Of a stretch of 64,000 nucleotides of DNA, positions 63,747 to 64,000 are shown piece by piece. Within the stretch, counting starts at the first letter, position 1. Each line of letters begins with the position of its first letter. The DNA comes from JAOXRU01 sp965247735 (lineage in GTDB: Bacteria > Bacteroidota > Bacteroidia > Flavobacteriales > Flavobacteriaceae). Location: assembly GCA_965247735.1 (NCBI GenBank), contig CBDFHN010000002.1, forward strand, positions 4,402,001-4,466,000, given 5' to 3'. A model generated the notes under the pieces. The model did not search any database, was not told the DNA's origin, and saw only the letters and a list, made by a program, of their open reading frames with translations. The position numbers and the translations under genes are program-made.

Positions 63747-63754
63747 TATTTTTG
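63747..63754 (+). promoter_or_regulatory. Possible -7 element of murQ
   Basis: TATTTTTG, a match to TAnnTTTG, 23 nt before the murQ ATG. A TTTG at 63719-63722 is 24 bp upstream, slightly longer than usual. Confidence 0.45.
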
Positions 63755-63777
63755 AATAAAATATCGTGCAAGCACCT

Positions 63778-64000
63778 ATGAACACAAAAACTACAACAGA
63801 ATCATCTTCTGACTATAATCATCTGGAGCAGATGAGTACTTTAGAGTTACTGACTAATATCAATAATGAAGATAAAAAAGTACCATATGCTATTGAAAAA
63901 GTAATTCCTGAGATTATGGAATTGGTAGATGTTGTTCATGCAAAAATGAGTGCTGGTGGCCGTCTTTTTTATATTGGAGCTGGTACTAGTGGTAGGCTTG
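63778..64000 (+). CDS. murQ: N-acetylmuramic acid 6-phosphate etherase, 3' end beyond the window
   Basis: 74 codons visible from the ATG at 63778: NHLEQMSTLELLTNINNEDKKVPYAIEKVIPEI (in parts), then AGGRLFYIGAGTSGRL, the SIS-domain start of MurQ with the AGTSGRL motif. The enzyme cleaves the lactyl ether of MurNAc-6-phosphate in cell-wall recycling. The C-terminal two thirds lie outside. Confidence 0.92.
   Translation, partial: MNTKTTTESSSDYNHLEQMSTLELLTNINNEDKKVPYAIEKVIPEIMELVDVVHAKMSAGGRLFYIGAGTSGRL

Overview
The window comes from a low-GC member of the Bacteroidota, almost certainly a marine-type Flavobacteriaceae. Supporting signs are a Na+-translocating NADH:quinone reductase (NQR) operon, SusC/SusD proteins, type IX secretion (T9SS) C-terminal domains of both kinds, a fused SecDF, ECF sigma/FecR signalling, DUF families typical of flavobacteria (DUF5103, DUF4846, DUF3667, DUF2911, DUF6588), and promoters of the Bacteroidota type (TTG, about 19-20 bp, TAnnTTTG).

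Layout. 1-2350: the 5' part of a DsbD-type thiol reductase and a free-standing copy of its N-terminal domain. 2565-5240: a signalling operon of lipoprotein, 7-TM protein, histidine kinase and LuxR-type regulator. 5620-10270: pruA, apaG, a DUF3667 membrane protein and a DUF5103 protein, all on the minus strand. 10470-19235: nqrABCDEF, then a DUF4846 protein, a small conserved protein and apbE, whose product flavinylates NqrB/NqrC. A four-helix-bundle gene flanked by inverted heptamer arrays is wedged between nqrD and nqrE. 19309-21749: a DUF2911 protein and asnB.

21965-38303 is the main accessory region, all on the minus strand. In transcription order it holds an ECF sigma factor, an M14 metallopeptidase, a FecR anti-sigma factor, a SusC with an STN signalling domain, SusD, a LamG lipoprotein, a C10 cysteine peptidase without propeptide, an Fn3-like lipoprotein and a C10 peptidase with propeptide. 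It looks like a protein or peptide utilisation locus rather than a glycan one. A 50-bp element repeated upstream of the M14 gene and of fecR (44/50 identical) is a good candidate for the promoter used by the local sigma factor.

39009-47434: gyrB, a complete ISAon1-type insertion sequence with an 8-bp target duplication, three secreted or envelope proteins of unknown role with shared upstream sequence, and mdh. 47596-55101: secDF, a (CAATCAC)7 array touching the stop codon of a DUF192 lipoprotein gene, lgt, yidD, cysS (no ATG start) and folE. 55234-64000: two tandem T9SS type B proteins, an OmpP1/FadL porin, an Arg/Ser-rich lipoprotein, proS, two identical tRNA-Glu genes, rpsT and the start of murQ.

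Most of the window is housekeeping. The parts most worth follow-up are the sigma/FecR/peptidase locus, the insertion in the nqr operon, and the repeated upstream sequences.
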